From the NCBI GenBank assembly GCA_049999725.1, contig JBNGIS010032785.1, forward strand, positions 1-24,380: DNA of 24,380 nucleotides, read 5' to 3'. Below, piece by piece: positions 1 to 10,185 of this stretch; within the stretch, counting starts at the first letter, position 1; the number at the start of each line of letters is the position of its first letter. This stretch comes from Haplomitrium mnioides (taxonomy: Eukaryota; Marchantiophyta; Haplomitriopsida; Calobryales). The notes beneath the pieces are model-generated. The model made no database searches. It was not told where the DNA came from and saw nothing but the letters and a program-made list of their open reading frames with translations. The position numbers and the translations under genes are program-made.

Positions 1-401
1 TAATCACATATTTCTAACTATACTACTCTATCTAACATGTTGTAGATGATATATCTTTACCACCCACTCCTGAAGCATGCGCCTCCTCTGTTTCTTGACA
101 TGACCTAGAGCTCTCTGGATCATCCATGTAAACTGGTCTCTTCAGACCTTCCTCTCAATCCAAGAACAAAGTCAACTCTAATTTCCCCTCATCACTAGAA
201 CAAAAGCTCTTAATAGTTCCTATAAAGAAAATTAGACTCCTTTACTAATTCCCTAACTTCCTTCGACCTTTCAGGAAAGCCTTCGTTGAACTTCCAACCA
301 ACTCGCGGATTTGAACTTCCAATCCATGCCTTCTTTCAATTAGCTTCGAATCGGCGACAAGTCACTCCTTTGACCGCTTGATCTTTCCACTCTTCACCTA
401 G

Positions 402-900
402 CTTGATATAGGAACTCTTCACAACTCCACTTTCACTAACTTTTCAATCAGCTTGCTATAAGAATGTTGAATAGCTCCCTCAAAATGTAACTTCTCATTG
501 AAACACTTTCTATAAGAACAATGCATACACTAATGTAGGGCGCTCATTCAAATCAAAACTTTTTTGTTGCATAGCCCGATTGTTTGCAGGGCCTCCTTCC
601 TTCAACCCATTTCCTTCACAGCCTTCATCGCGAGGCAATTCGCACTGTAGATCAACCTTTTTGCATGGAAACTCATCCTTCACAACCAATCAATTGTTGC
701 CCACAATGACATCATACAAGGATCTTCCTCCGCAGGACTCTTCGCACATCCTCCTTCATTCGAATGCTCCTTCATAACTCCATAGAAGAACAATGAATAA
801 GTCCTCTTTTGAATTAACTCATTGACAAGCTTGCTGTAAGAACAATGCATGCTAGAGGCTCCCTTGACTAACTCGTAGAAAAGTTTGATGTAAGAACAAT
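402..900 (-). repeat. Degenerate short repeats inside the LTR
   Basis: A motif of the form cttgctataagaacaatg recurs with variation near 402, 452, 508, 830 and 883, usually followed within about 20 bases by a gctccct or gaactc-type stretch. The same set recurs in the other LTR with an offset of 8985. Such subrepeats are common in long plant LTRs and may be leftover enhancer-like duplications, but no function can be read from them. Confidence 0.55.
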
Positions 901-1192
901 AGAGGCGCGCCCTTTTCGCATTGTTAGCATGTACACGTTGAACTTTCACACTCGCATGTTTTTTCCGTCTCGAACTTTCAACATCCGACCTGATTCAAAC
1001 TTTTCGAAATGTTCAATTCAAACTTTCAAGATCACCGCTTTCTTTCCAATCGCTCTGAATCTTCGACAGATCACACCTTCGGCTAATTCTTTCTGATCCC
1101 TCTTTTCTTCACTCGAGGCAATCTTTCGATCCGATCTTTGGACCTTCCACATCGGATCCCTCTTAAGCAGGCTCCCCACAAACCTATATCTG

Positions 1193-1200
1193 TATATAAG
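1193..1200. promoter_or_regulatory. TATA-like box in the 3' LTR
   Basis: The octamer tatataag is followed on the plus strand by a pyrimidine-rich tract (tctctctcttcttcttt) and then by purine-containing sequence about 30 bases on. TATATA is palindromic, so the minus strand also reads a TATA-like cttatatac. The counterpart at 10178-10185 is conserved. Which strand it serves is not clear: the element reads minus, but the Y-patch layout favours plus. Confidence 0.35.
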
Positions 1201-1614
1201 TCATTCTCTCTCTTCTTCTTTCAAGAGGCATCTCCTTATGGGAAATAAGGCCACCGCATCTTTCATCTGCCCTTGGACGGATCTAGTTCATGGCATAAGG
1301 CAAACTGTCCTTCAACTCAACAAGTTAGATACTAGGGAGTAGCTTAGAGTAATTTAGAGGCCAGCCGGCCTTCAACACTTAGGATAGTTTTAGCATTTTT
1401 TTCCATTTTTATTTTATTTTGCTTCTATTAATTCAAATATCTTCCCTTGACTACTCTACTGTAGCCTAATATTCTATTTTAATAAAATAAATGAACAAAA
1501 TTCATTATCAAACTGCATAATCACCTTCCTCCTTGTAACTCTTACCTTAAATTGTTCTTATCACTTCCCCTAAAACAGGACAAAGTCACCACAAGAAAGC
1601 AAAAAAAAAAAAAA

Positions 1615-1714
1615 NNNNNNNNNNNNNNNNNNNNNNNNNNNNNNNNNNNNNNNNNNNNNNNNNNNNNNNNNNNNNNNNNNNNNNNNNNNNNNNNNNNNNN
1701 NNNNNNNNNNNNNN
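1615..1714. other. Assembly gap, 100 N
   Basis: Exactly 100 N lie between the A run at the end of the 3' LTR and the PPT-like end of the internal region. A round 100 normally marks a gap of unknown size. It hides the LTR terminal dinucleotide and the last bases of the polypurine tract. Confidence 0.99.
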
Positions 1715-1743
1715 CCCCCAAAGAGCGCAGCGTCCTCGCAAGG
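1715..1743 (-). promoter_or_regulatory. Polypurine tract-like end of the internal region
   Basis: On the element strand the sequence downstream of the pol stop runs into ctctttggggg and then the gap. A G-rich purine run just before the 3' LTR is where plus-strand DNA synthesis is primed in LTR retrotransposons. The tract is incomplete because the gap begins immediately after the five Gs. Confidence 0.55.
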
Positions 1744-2912
1744 TCATTCTGGCAAGTTATATTTTTTTATTCTTGACCCATTCACTCGGGTGTCTAACTC
1801 CACTCCATCCAAGGTGACAAGTTGAACACACCCATTATTAAACAATTGTTGCACAATATAAGGGCCCATCCATTGCATATGTAATTTCCCAGGAAACAAA
1901 TTATATCTTTTATCATACAATAGAACCAAATCACCCTTTTCAACCTTAAATGATTTCATCTTTAAGTCATACCTTTCCTTTCGATTCTGTTGTACTGCTT
2001 CAGTCTCTCTCAAGGCTATCAATCTCTGCTCCTCCAATTCATTCAGGTCAAACATCATGGACTGAAGACTAACCTCATTAGGTATCCTTTCCTCCTCACT
2101 AATCCTCAAAGTAAGAATAGACTACTCAACAAGAACTATTGATTGCATTCCATAAACCAAATAAAACGACGTTTGTTTCGTAGTTATCTTCTCAGTAGTT
2201 CGATGTGCCCATAGCGCAGAATATAACTTCTCATCCCAGTCCGTCGAGTGAGCTACTGTAATCTTGTTGAGAATTGTACACAAAACTCCATTAACTCTTT
2301 CAGTATGTCCATTAGCCTTAGGATTATAAGGAGTAGTCTTCCTATGCTTAATCATATATAACTCACTCAACTACTTAATAACCCTATTCAAGAAATGTGT
2401 ACCTCTATCACTTACCAATTCCATAGGACACCCAAACCTGGTGATGATATTGTTGAACATAAATCTAGCCACGGTTGCTCCATCGTCCTTCTTCGTTGCC
2501 TGCGCTTCCACCACTTGGTGGCATAGTCCGTACCTACCAAAATATACCTATTCCTATAATTCCGAGTTACATGAGTGATTGGATCTACAAAATCTATTCC
2601 TCATTTTTTGAAAGAAGCTAAAGGAAGTATCAGTGTACGAGGCCAATGACTAGTAGCAGTAGGCTTTCCCACTCTTTGACAAGGGTCGCATCGAGAGATA
2701 TATGAACACACATCTCTATACATAGTAGGCCACCAATATCCCACAGTCAATATCTTCACAACAGTATTCTTGAGAGCATAGTGCCCTCCCAAAATGTCAT
2801 CATAGAAGGCAAAAATAACTTTTGGAACTTTGTTTTTCTCCAAACAATGTCTATGAATCAGATCTAGCCTTTGCTTATATAACACTCCTTTAAAAATGGT
2901 ATAAGGGCCCAT
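1744..2912 (-). pseudogene. Integrase region of gypsy pol, frameshifted
   Basis: The N-terminal zinc-binding segment (GGHYALKNTVVKIL through CDPCQR) supplies the H and CxxC residues. The core begins [20 protein letters not shown] with the first catalytic Asp. About 2506-2512, at ggtggaag on the element strand, the reading frame slips; one missing G explains it. The second Asp (SDRGTHF) and the Glu (HTERVNG) are then present in the new frame. The C-terminal part has LFPGKLHMQWMGPYIV, the GPY module, and ends NGSRIKKYNLPE. There is no chromodomain. TAG codons at about 2371 and 2122 interrupt the second frame. Confidence 0.9.
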
Positions 2913-3086
2913 TTTAGATATGAAAACTGCTTTTTCCTCTGCTCATTTTTGTTTTGGAAATTTCAAATGCTGTAAATAATCCCAAATATCAGCATACCAA
3001 CTCTCTTGTCTGTCACATTCTATTGTGAATAGGAGCTCATCAGGGAACTCATCCCACTCCCCTTCTTCTTCTATACTTCCTGGTAT

Positions 3087-3404
3087 TTATGACAAGAAGT
3101 GTGCATTACCATGGGTCTTACCTGGACGTACATCAACCTCAAATTTGAATTCCTGTAGTAACAACATCCATCTTGCCATATGCCTTGACAAATCTGGTTT
3201 ATTAACCATATATTTTAACGAATTATGGTCCACGTGAAACACAAAAGGATATCCTAATAAGTAATGGCGAAACTTTCTGACTGAATAAACCTTCTCTATT
3301 GAGGACAACCTTTGGCTAGCATAATAAATGGCATGATCCTTCGAGCTAAAATCTTTCTGACTTAACACACTTCCCATAGCATGGGCTGAAACATCCACAT
3401 ACAC
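3087..3404 (-). pseudogene. RNase H domain of gypsy pol
   Basis: The segment begins YVDVSAHAMGSVLSQ, continues with YASQRLSSIEKVYS and contains FVFHVDHNSLKYM, the standard gypsy RNase H blocks with the first Asp, the Glu and the second Asp present. The last acidic position, normally in an ADxLS-type motif near the end, reads GNAHFLS here, which suggests Asp has become His. A TAA follows immediately. The domain would have degraded the RNA strand during reverse transcription. Confidence 0.88.
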
Positions 3405-3767
3405 ATGGAACTTCTTGCTCTAGTATGGAGGTTGTAAGATAGGAGCTGTAATTAGCTTCTCCTTAAGCCTCTCAAATGACTTTTGACACTCTGGTCCCCA
3501 CTGGAACAACTGATCCTTCTTCAACAAATTTGTCAAAGGAGTAGTAATCCATACATACTCTTAAATAAATCTTCTGTAATACCTTGTTGCTCCCAAGAAC
3601 TCTCTAACCATTGTCACATTGGTAGGCACAAGAATAGAGTGAATTACTTTAACCGTATCAACGTCCACTTCTATCCCTCGTTGCGATACTCTATGTCCTA
3701 GTAAAATTCCTTCTTTCACCGCCAAGAAACATTTCTTAGGATGAAGGCCTAACCTACCCCATCTACA

Positions 3768-4330
3768 CTACTCAAAAGTTTTTCTCAGATGTTTAGGGTG
3801 GTCCTCCTTCTTACCATACACACAAAAATCGTCTAGAAAAATCTCTATAAACTCCATCAGATAAGGTTTGAAAATATTCGTCATTGCCCGCTGAAATGTA
3901 GCAGGTGCATTGCAAAGTCCAAATGGCATGATGCTATATGCAAAAGTACCCCAATCTGTCGTAAAGGTCATTTTCTCTCGGTCTGAAGGATGAATGCTAA
4001 TCTGGTTATACCCTAGAAACCCATCTAAGAAAGAATAGCATTCATTTCCTGCCACATGATCTAAGATAGTATCGTTGAAAGGCAGTGGATAAAAATCCTT
4101 CTTGGTTGCAAAGTTCAAACGTCAAAAATCCTAACAGACTCTAATCTTTTGTTTCTTTTTCATAACAATTACTATAGGTGACACCCACTCACTTTAAGGG
4201 ACTGGATAAATAAAACTTACCTTTAGTAACTTTTCCAGCTCCTCTTTAAACAATAGCGAGTACTTTGGGTTAAGGCGGTACTCTCTTTGTCTTACTAGGA
4301 TGGCATCCTCCTTAAGATAGATTTGATGCT
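3768..4330 (-). pseudogene. Reverse transcriptase domain of gypsy pol
   Basis: Recognisable RT blocks appear in order: YRLNPKYSLLFKEELEKLL, SEWVSPIVIV, FATKKDFYPLPFNDTILDHV, CYSFLDGFLGYNQI, FTTDWGTFAYSIMPFGLCNA and PATFQRAMTNIF. The catalytic motif reads FLDD (3828-3839), an accepted variant of YxDD in this branch. In-frame stops interrupt it before SEWVSP and twice before the FATKKDF block. The gypsy affiliation rests on MPFGLCNAPATFQR and SFLDGFLGYNQI. The thumb continues to about 3450 with further stops. Confidence 0.93.
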
Positions 4331-4907
4331 CACACAATTCTGGAGGCACCTCTTTCAGGTCTTCATAAGACCAGGCAAATACTTCCAGATTATCCTGCAA
4401 TAATTTCTCGTACTCCCACAGTTCTGATTCTGACAAATCGCTAGATATCAATAATTCTCTTTTGTCGGTATCAATTCCCCCAACCTTCAAGGGAACGTAC
4501 TGCTGAGCACCTACAATCTTTTCAGGTTTCAACTTCTCTAGGAGGACTTCAAGATCTTTTTCAGAAGGGAAAGGAAATAGAGCCATCATATCAACAACTT
4601 GATGCTCAAGCTCATTTTGACTCCAATCTATGAACTCCTCATCCATCACCCCTTCAACAGATCCACTTTGCGCTTGAACTTCTGCACAAAAATCTTCTTC
4701 TAGTCTCAATAGAGACGTAATCACCTTATTATGGGTTGACTAAGCCCTAAGTTCATTCAGAATCCCTTGGCTGTATTCAGATTCTCAACTTTCATGCCTA
4801 TCCAAAAAGTCAAAAGTATAATCAGTCAAAGGCTGGGTTTCACCTTGGTACGCTGGTTGGATCCAAGGAGGCACCACCCTAGGCTTCCTCCTGAATCAAA
4901 CCTCTTT

Positions 4908-5213
4908 TCACCCCCAATCCTCTATGACTCTTGGTTGGTACAGCCAGGGCTGTCCCAACAATACCATGTATGTCGATCTGGATTTTGGATCAATCACCGA
5001 ATAATCCAGTACAAAAGCTTTTCCCCCAATTATCGTATTAGTACAAGCCAAAATGCCCTTTGGTATCAACCTCCTTTGGTCTACCAAGCGCATAACTTGT
5101 GGAGTCTTCTCTAAATTAGTAAAACCTAGAGCATGTGCAACTTCTAACACCATAATATTTTTGCGAGAACCTCTATCCACTGGCACATCTTTCAAATAAC
5201 AGCCATTAATCAA
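4908..5213 (-). pseudogene. Retropepsin-like aspartic protease domain of gypsy pol
   Basis: The domain runs from INGCYLKDVPVDRGS to LLGQPWLYQPRVIEDWG. The first part resembles the protease beta strand leading to the catalytic Asp, and LLGQPWL matches the family's closing motif (LLGRPWL type). The active-site triplet usually reads D-S/T/G-G; here it is D-R-G-S (5166-5177), which a single G-to-A change from DGGS would produce. Upstream, in the same frame, is a lysine/glutamate-rich linker (5340-5900) with stops. The domain would have released gag and pol products from the polyprotein. Confidence 0.8.
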
Positions 5214-5878
5214 AATTTCAATCTTTGGAGGTCCATACTAAGGAAGCAAATCTGATTTCAGAAAAGAATAAGGTACCTCTATATCAATGTCTATTAATTC
5301 AGAAAAAGTGTGTACATGAGGTAGAGAATACCTCTTTTTTCAAGCAGATGACAACCCCCTCAAACATTTCCTTTGTGGAGCTGATAATTCGAGAACTTGC
5401 TCAACTGTGATATTAGCCATTCCACCTCTATGGTCCCGGGCTATATCATACCCCCTTTCTTTTTCATCTACCTTTACCACTGTAAAATCTCCAGGCAATG
5501 TTGGCTTTCCCTCTTCTATCTTCAAACCATGAGCAAAGTGCACTCTTCGCTCTTCCTCCTATTCTGCAAGAGCTACCTTGGTTTTAGCTTGTTTTTGGGC
5601 TTTATCAATCTGTTCTTACAGGTCTTGCTGAACTTCTCCCTTAAAATCTTTGAGTGCACCGTAATACTTAGGATCGTATCGATCATAATCAAGATCTTTA
5701 ACATTAGACTGTATATCTTGCTGAATTTTATCCTTCTTCCCATTCAGCAGGTCCTTATTTTTCCTAAGATTTTGTTGGGCCTTGGTGCGTACTTTGTAGC
5801 ACTCGACATTGTCCGCATCAGTTTCCACTAGTCTCAACTGGTCTTCTGGTGGGGCAGCATTGGTTTCCACATATTTTA

Positions 5879-7812
5879 CTAACATCTTAGTTGCTGGCAA
5901 TTATGGGTATTTTGCTTTAGTATGGTCGCTCTTTCTACTGTTGGCACATAGAGGCACATATCCCAACTCTTCCTAGGATTCAAACACGCGTTAGCGAAAT
6001 GTTCTAGGCTTCCATAGTTATAACAACCTGTGAGCCTCACACCTCTTCCCTAGGCTGTGATTCCTTGTCCCATCGGAACACCACTCATTGGTTGTCCTAC
6101 TGAATAAGGATTAGGTTGACCCTGGTTTTGAACCATAGGTCTTGTCATTGGGTAAGGAAATACCGGTTGAGAGGTTGGATACATACGCTCCATTGGTCGG
6201 CCCCTACTCTGCTGTATTGTATAACAAAGCTGGCTGGATTCCCACATTGAATACTCCTCTTGCCCATCTTCAACCCAATACCATCCTGTACTGACGAATC
6301 TAGCATTGGCGGGATACCAACACTCTGATTCTATGTGCTCTTGCCTTTTACATTGAGTACACCACATGTTAGCACGATGCTCAGGATTCGGTCTCCTTTT
6401 TGCCTACTTAGCAACTTGCCTAACTGCCAACCTCTCCATCTCCCTGGTAAGTTGGTTCACTGTCTGCTTCCCCAAACGAGTACTTGATTTCTTCTTTGAA
6501 GTCTTTTTCTTCTCTTTCTTAGATTCAAAGGAAGTAAGGGATTCGGTCATGGATTCCTCACTGGATTCAGAGTCAGAAGAACTAGAGGAAGTTTCCCTCT
6601 TCTTACCCTTCTTCTTACTCTTGGTCTTCTTATCTCTCTTTCTCCTTCTCCTACCTTTAGTGGAGTCAAATGACTCAAAGGATGAGGAAGAACCTTTTTC
6701 CACAAGCTAGGTTGTCTCATACACTTCCACCATAGCCACTGCTGCAGTTAGTGTAGCAGCTCCCATCTGATGTACATAACAGCTTTCCTTCTTACTCAGC
6801 CCTTTCATGTACCATTCTAGTTCAACCAAGGGACTGCTAGGCATAGCTAGCTTCTGCTGCATCAACTTAAAATGTTGGGTGTATCGCCTCACATATTCCC
6901 TCTTTCTCTTTTTAATCTTAGATAGCTTCGTGAGAAATCTGGTAGAGTATGTTGTTCCCTTGAATTCAGTTACCAAGACATCTCTAAAAGCAATCTAGGT
7001 TGGGTATATTATTGTTAAACTGGTATACCAGTCCTGTGCCTTCCCTCCAAGTAACGCTTTGATCATTCTCAGACGGTCAAAGTTACTATCTTCATTATTG
7101 GCTTGATTAATACTCTCAAACTGTTTCACTCAGGCATCTACATCCTCGTTTTTTTTCCCTTTGAATACTTTGTACTTCATTCTGGTCTTACCTAAAGAAC
7201 CTCCAACTGCTAGTCCTGAGCTTGACATCTTAACACTACTAGTCACAGGTTATAAATAGGAAAATTGAGAAACACAGGTGAAGTTACAAGACGGCTGCTA
7301 ACACTGGAACTAGTATTTTCTACTGGAAAATTGTCTACTGGATCTAAACTAGGTATTTCTAAACTGGCTACAGGTTTTGGTAATAACTTTGATAGAGGAA
7401 GTTCAGCGCTAGTAGGATTACTAGAATTTCTTTGGAGCAGGTTTGTCCTACCAACTGAAGCTAACTATTCTTCTACTGCTACGGGTCCTGCAAATACTGA
7501 ACCTACAGCATGTAAAAACAAAGGCCTAGCTGAGGAACTAGTTTCCCCCACCTCCCTATTTCTATGAATATTGGATGTGTACGCAGGTGTCCCAGTTCTA
7601 AGCTCTTGAACTGGACTACTGAAAGGGACACTCCTTTCTTCACTCCCAATCTGTCCTAACCAACGATTCTCTAATAGTTGTCTAGACTCTCTACGAGCTT
7701 CCCAATATTGGAGCTTAGTTGCAGCTCACTTCAGCAACCTCTCTTCTCTTGCCTGGTTTTTATCCTCCCTCACTCTGTTCTCATCAGGGTATGATTCAGT
7801 GGACTGCCGCAT
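5879..7812 (-). pseudogene. gag: Ty3/gypsy gag pseudogene
   Basis: The main frame, from ATG at 7228 to TAG at 5881-5879, encodes a retrotransposon gag capsid fold (WYTSLTIIYPT, FRDVLVTEFKGTTYSTRFL, YMKGLSKKESC). A Lys/Ser/Glu-rich low-complexity stretch (6404-6703), a CCHC zinc knuckle (C-TQ-C-KRQE-H-IESE-C, about 6323-6364) and a second knuckle follow. In the second knuckle, at 5984-6025, the second Cys is Tyr. Upstream, in another frame, an open translation of about 190 codons (7812-7243) ends 14 bases before the 7228 ATG. A one-base indel near 7250 would join the two, so the original gag probably began at 7812. TGA or TAG codons at 7132, 6997, 6709 and elsewhere replace likely W or Q codons. 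Confidence 0.88.
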
Positions 7813-8114
7813 GACCTCTTTAATCCATCACTGTCATGGATCTCACATGGCATATACATTGAAAACCAAGGCTATCACATGAACAACCAGATTAAAGGTT
7901 TTGGGTGTAGTCTGGCTTTTCTATGTTTCAGATTCCTTGGCCCAGGAACCCTAGAGCCAGCACTCTCCTGCTCCCAATACACTAGTCTATTACTGTGATT
8001 CCTACCCTGCAACAAATTCAGAACCTCTTCTGTCTTCAAATTCAGAAGGACTCTTCCTTGGTCCTTTCACTTCTCACAAGTGATCTACAAAGACAATTAC
8101 AGAAACTAATATTA
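7813..8114 (-). other. Untranslated leader between PBS and gag
   Basis: About 300 bases between the primer-binding site and the first gag-like ATG. The upstream frame closes with several stops just before 7812. No motif beyond the adjacent PBS is visible; packaging signals normally sit here but cannot be recognised by eye. Confidence 0.6.
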
Positions 8115-8133
8115 CCCCCCAGCAACGGCGCCA
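8115..8133 (-). promoter_or_regulatory. Primer-binding site, tRNA-Asp type
   Basis: On the element strand the sequence is tggcgccgttgctgggggg, starting four bases after the end of the 5' LTR. TGGCGCC with GTTGCYGGGG matches the complement of the 3' end of plant tRNA-Asp used by Athila-like elements, with one C-to-T difference. It primes minus-strand DNA synthesis. Its position independently fixes the element orientation and the inner LTR boundary at 8138. Confidence 0.9.
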
Positions 8134-8879
8134 AGAATGTCGCAGCCCTATTTGGAGTATTCCAATCAAACTATGTTGATTATGTATCAAACCCACAAGG
8201 AGTAAAGCATTTCTGTGTTGTCTTTATGATTTTTTGCCACTATCAGTTGTTAAAGGCAAACTGAACCGGAAATCTCCCAAACTAGTCCTTCCTAGACCTA
8301 GTCCAAATTGCTTTTACCTTTCCTTTCCCACTCAGCTTCTACAACAACCAACAGATCCCTGCCTGCTACTCTTTGTTACTTACTAATTCAGGAATCTAAT
8401 GCAACATTCTTAGAACAGCCAAATTAATCTATTATATGCAACGGCCAACAGACTTTGAGTTTAGGAAAAAGAACGCTTTCACACTTAGATTGGTATATGA
8501 AATCTAAGTACAGCCTCCACTTTTCCTACACACTCTTTGCTGCTACACACTCGTAGAGTAATCCACCAAACGATTCAGAAATCAAAGGACCAACAAAAAT
8601 GTGATAAGGAAGCCACCTAGGTACTCCCCTGGCATGCCCACCACAATATTCGATTTGCTTTTCACTATTGATTACTACACAGCTTGCTGATTCTTCATCT
8701 GCAATCACATTCCAATTTTGATCTCATTACATGTTCTCAAATGCAACTGCCACTAGCACTCAACAACAGAGAGCTCTTCAAGAGAAAAATAGAAACTTTA
8801 TAAAATGAAGAGAATAATAATAATACACATGTGTTTATCCCCGAGGAAGTAAGGCTAGCCTACTGGACTTATGCCTCCT

Positions 8880-9030
8880 CACAACTAACCCTGTCTAACA
8901 ACTAAACTAATAACTAACTATGGTAATCTAGCTACTGCTAGTAAGAAAAACTAATTTCTGTAACTACTACTAACACTAACCTATCTAATCACATATTTCT
9001 AACTATACTACTCTATCTAACATGTTGTAG
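8880..9030. repeat. CTAAC/TAACT-rich low-complexity stretch
   Basis: The plus strand here is crowded with taacta, ctaac and actac words (aactaaactaataactaac, tactactaacactaac). It is irregular rather than a clean tandem repeat and lies inside the LTR. It does not match the plant telomere unit. Confidence 0.5.
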
Positions 9031-10177
9031 ATAATATGTCTTTACCACCCACTCCTGAAGCATGCGCCTCCTTTGTTTCTTGACATGACCTAGAGCTCTC
9101 TGGATCATCCATGTAAACTGGTCTCTTCAGACCTTCCTCTCAATCCAAGAACAAAGTCAACTCTAATTTCCCATCATCACTAGAACAAAAGCTCTTAATA
9201 GTTCCTATAAAGAAAATTAGACTTCTTTACTAGTTCACTAACTTCCTTCGACCTTTCAGGAAAGCCTTCATCGAACTTCCAACCAGCTCGCGGATTTGAA
9301 CTTCCAATCCATGCCTTCGTTCAATCAGCTTTGAATCGGCGACAAGTCACTCCTTTGACCGCTTGATCTTCCCACTCTTCACCTAGCTTGATATAGGAAC
9401 TCTTCACAACTCCACTTTCACTAACTTTTCAATCAGCTTGTTATAAGAACATTGAATAGCTCCCTCAAAACATAACCTCTCATTGAAACACTTTCTATAA
9501 GAACAATGCATACGCTAATGTAGGGCGCTTATTCAAATCAAAACCTTTTTGTTGCATAGCCCGATTGTTTGTAGGGCCTCCTTCCTTCAACCCATTTCCT
9601 TCACATCCTTCATCACGAGGCAATTCGCACTGTAGATCAACCTTTTTGCAGGGAGACTCATCCTTCACATCCGATCAATTGTTGCCCTCAGTGACTTCAC
9701 ATAGGAATCTTCCTCCACATGGCTCCTTGCACCTCCTCCTTCATTCAAATGCTCCTTCATAACTCCATATAAGAACAATAAATAAGTCCTCTTTTGAATT
9801 AACTCGTTGACAAGCTTGTTGTAAGAACAACGCACGCCAGAGGCTCCCTTGACTAACTCGTAGAAAAGTTTGATGTAAGAATGATACAGACGCGCTCTTT
9901 TCGCATTGTGAGCATGTACACGTCAAATTTTCACACTTGCATGTTTTTTCTGCTTCGAACTTTCAACATTCGACTTGATTCCAACTTTTTGAAATGTTTG
10001 ATTTGAACTTTCAAGATCACCGCTTTCTTCCCAATCACTCGAAATCTTCAACAGATCACACCTTCGGCTAATTCTTTCTGATCCCTCTTTTCTTCGCTCG
10101 AGGCAATCTTCCAATTCGATCTTCGGACCTTCCACATCGGATCCCTCTTAAGTAGGCTCCCTACGAACCTGTATTTG

Positions 10178-10185
10178 TATATAAG
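10178..10185. promoter_or_regulatory. TATA-like box in the 5' LTR
   Basis: tatataag with a downstream tctctctctccttcttt pyrimidine patch on the plus strand; the minus strand reads cttatatac. For the element's own transcript, U3 would be about 420 bases long. On the plus strand, transcription would run outward into 10603 and beyond. Conservation with 1193-1200 shows only shared descent of the LTRs. Confidence 0.4.

Larger units (their letters stand above)
1..1614 (-). repeat. 3' LTR of the gypsy element, partial
   Basis: This stretch aligns base for base with 8986-10599. Position 1 equals 8986 and the offset changes by a single base near the right end. About 20 differences fall in the first 540 bases, mostly transitions, giving roughly 96% identity by eye. 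About 850 bases of the LTR (the counterpart of 8138-8985) lie off the left edge. The right end stops in a run of 14 A (1601-1614) directly against an N gap, so the terminal CA seen in the other copy is hidden. A 65-codon open stretch at 580-777 is LTR sequence, not a gene. Confidence 0.95.
1744..5900 (-). pseudogene. pol: Ty3/gypsy pol pseudogene (protease, RT, RNase H, integrase)
   Basis: Translation on the minus strand gives a continuous gypsy-type polyprotein, in the order protease, linker, RT, RNase H and integrase with a GPY-like C terminus. From 5900 to about 2510 it stays in one frame apart from nonsense codons. It then moves to a second frame to the terminal TGA at 1746-1744. I count about 19 in-frame stops, many at positions where relatives carry Q, W or R (for example TGA before the integrase GIDFVDP motif and TAG before SKKFHVYVD). 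Pol is in the -1 frame relative to gag and the frames overlap around 5879-5902. No ATG is evident at the beginning; expression would have required frameshifting or a fused ORF. The product cannot be made today. Confidence 0.93.

Noticed and set aside
580-777. 65-codon open frame on plus strand, repeated at 9565-9762
   Set aside because: Both lie at the same place in the two LTRs, begin with TTG and have no recognisable protein features. They are explained by LTR duplication.
1744-2109. Possible chromodomain at the end of gypsy pol
   Set aside because: The protein stops soon after the GPY module and the RIKKY segment; there is no room for a chromodomain and no motif of one.
5397-5831. 144-codon plus-strand hydrophobic frame
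   Set aside because: Antisense to the pol N-terminal region, with a non-ATG start; its hydrophobicity comes from reading A/G-rich codons backwards.
6366-6710. 114-codon plus-strand frame rich in Leu, Phe and Ser resembling a membrane protein
   Set aside because: It is the antisense shadow of the Lys/Ser/Glu-rich part of gag.
8526-8708. 60-codon minus-strand frame in the LTR
   Set aside because: Non-ATG start, within the R/U5 part of the LTR, and no domain recognisable.
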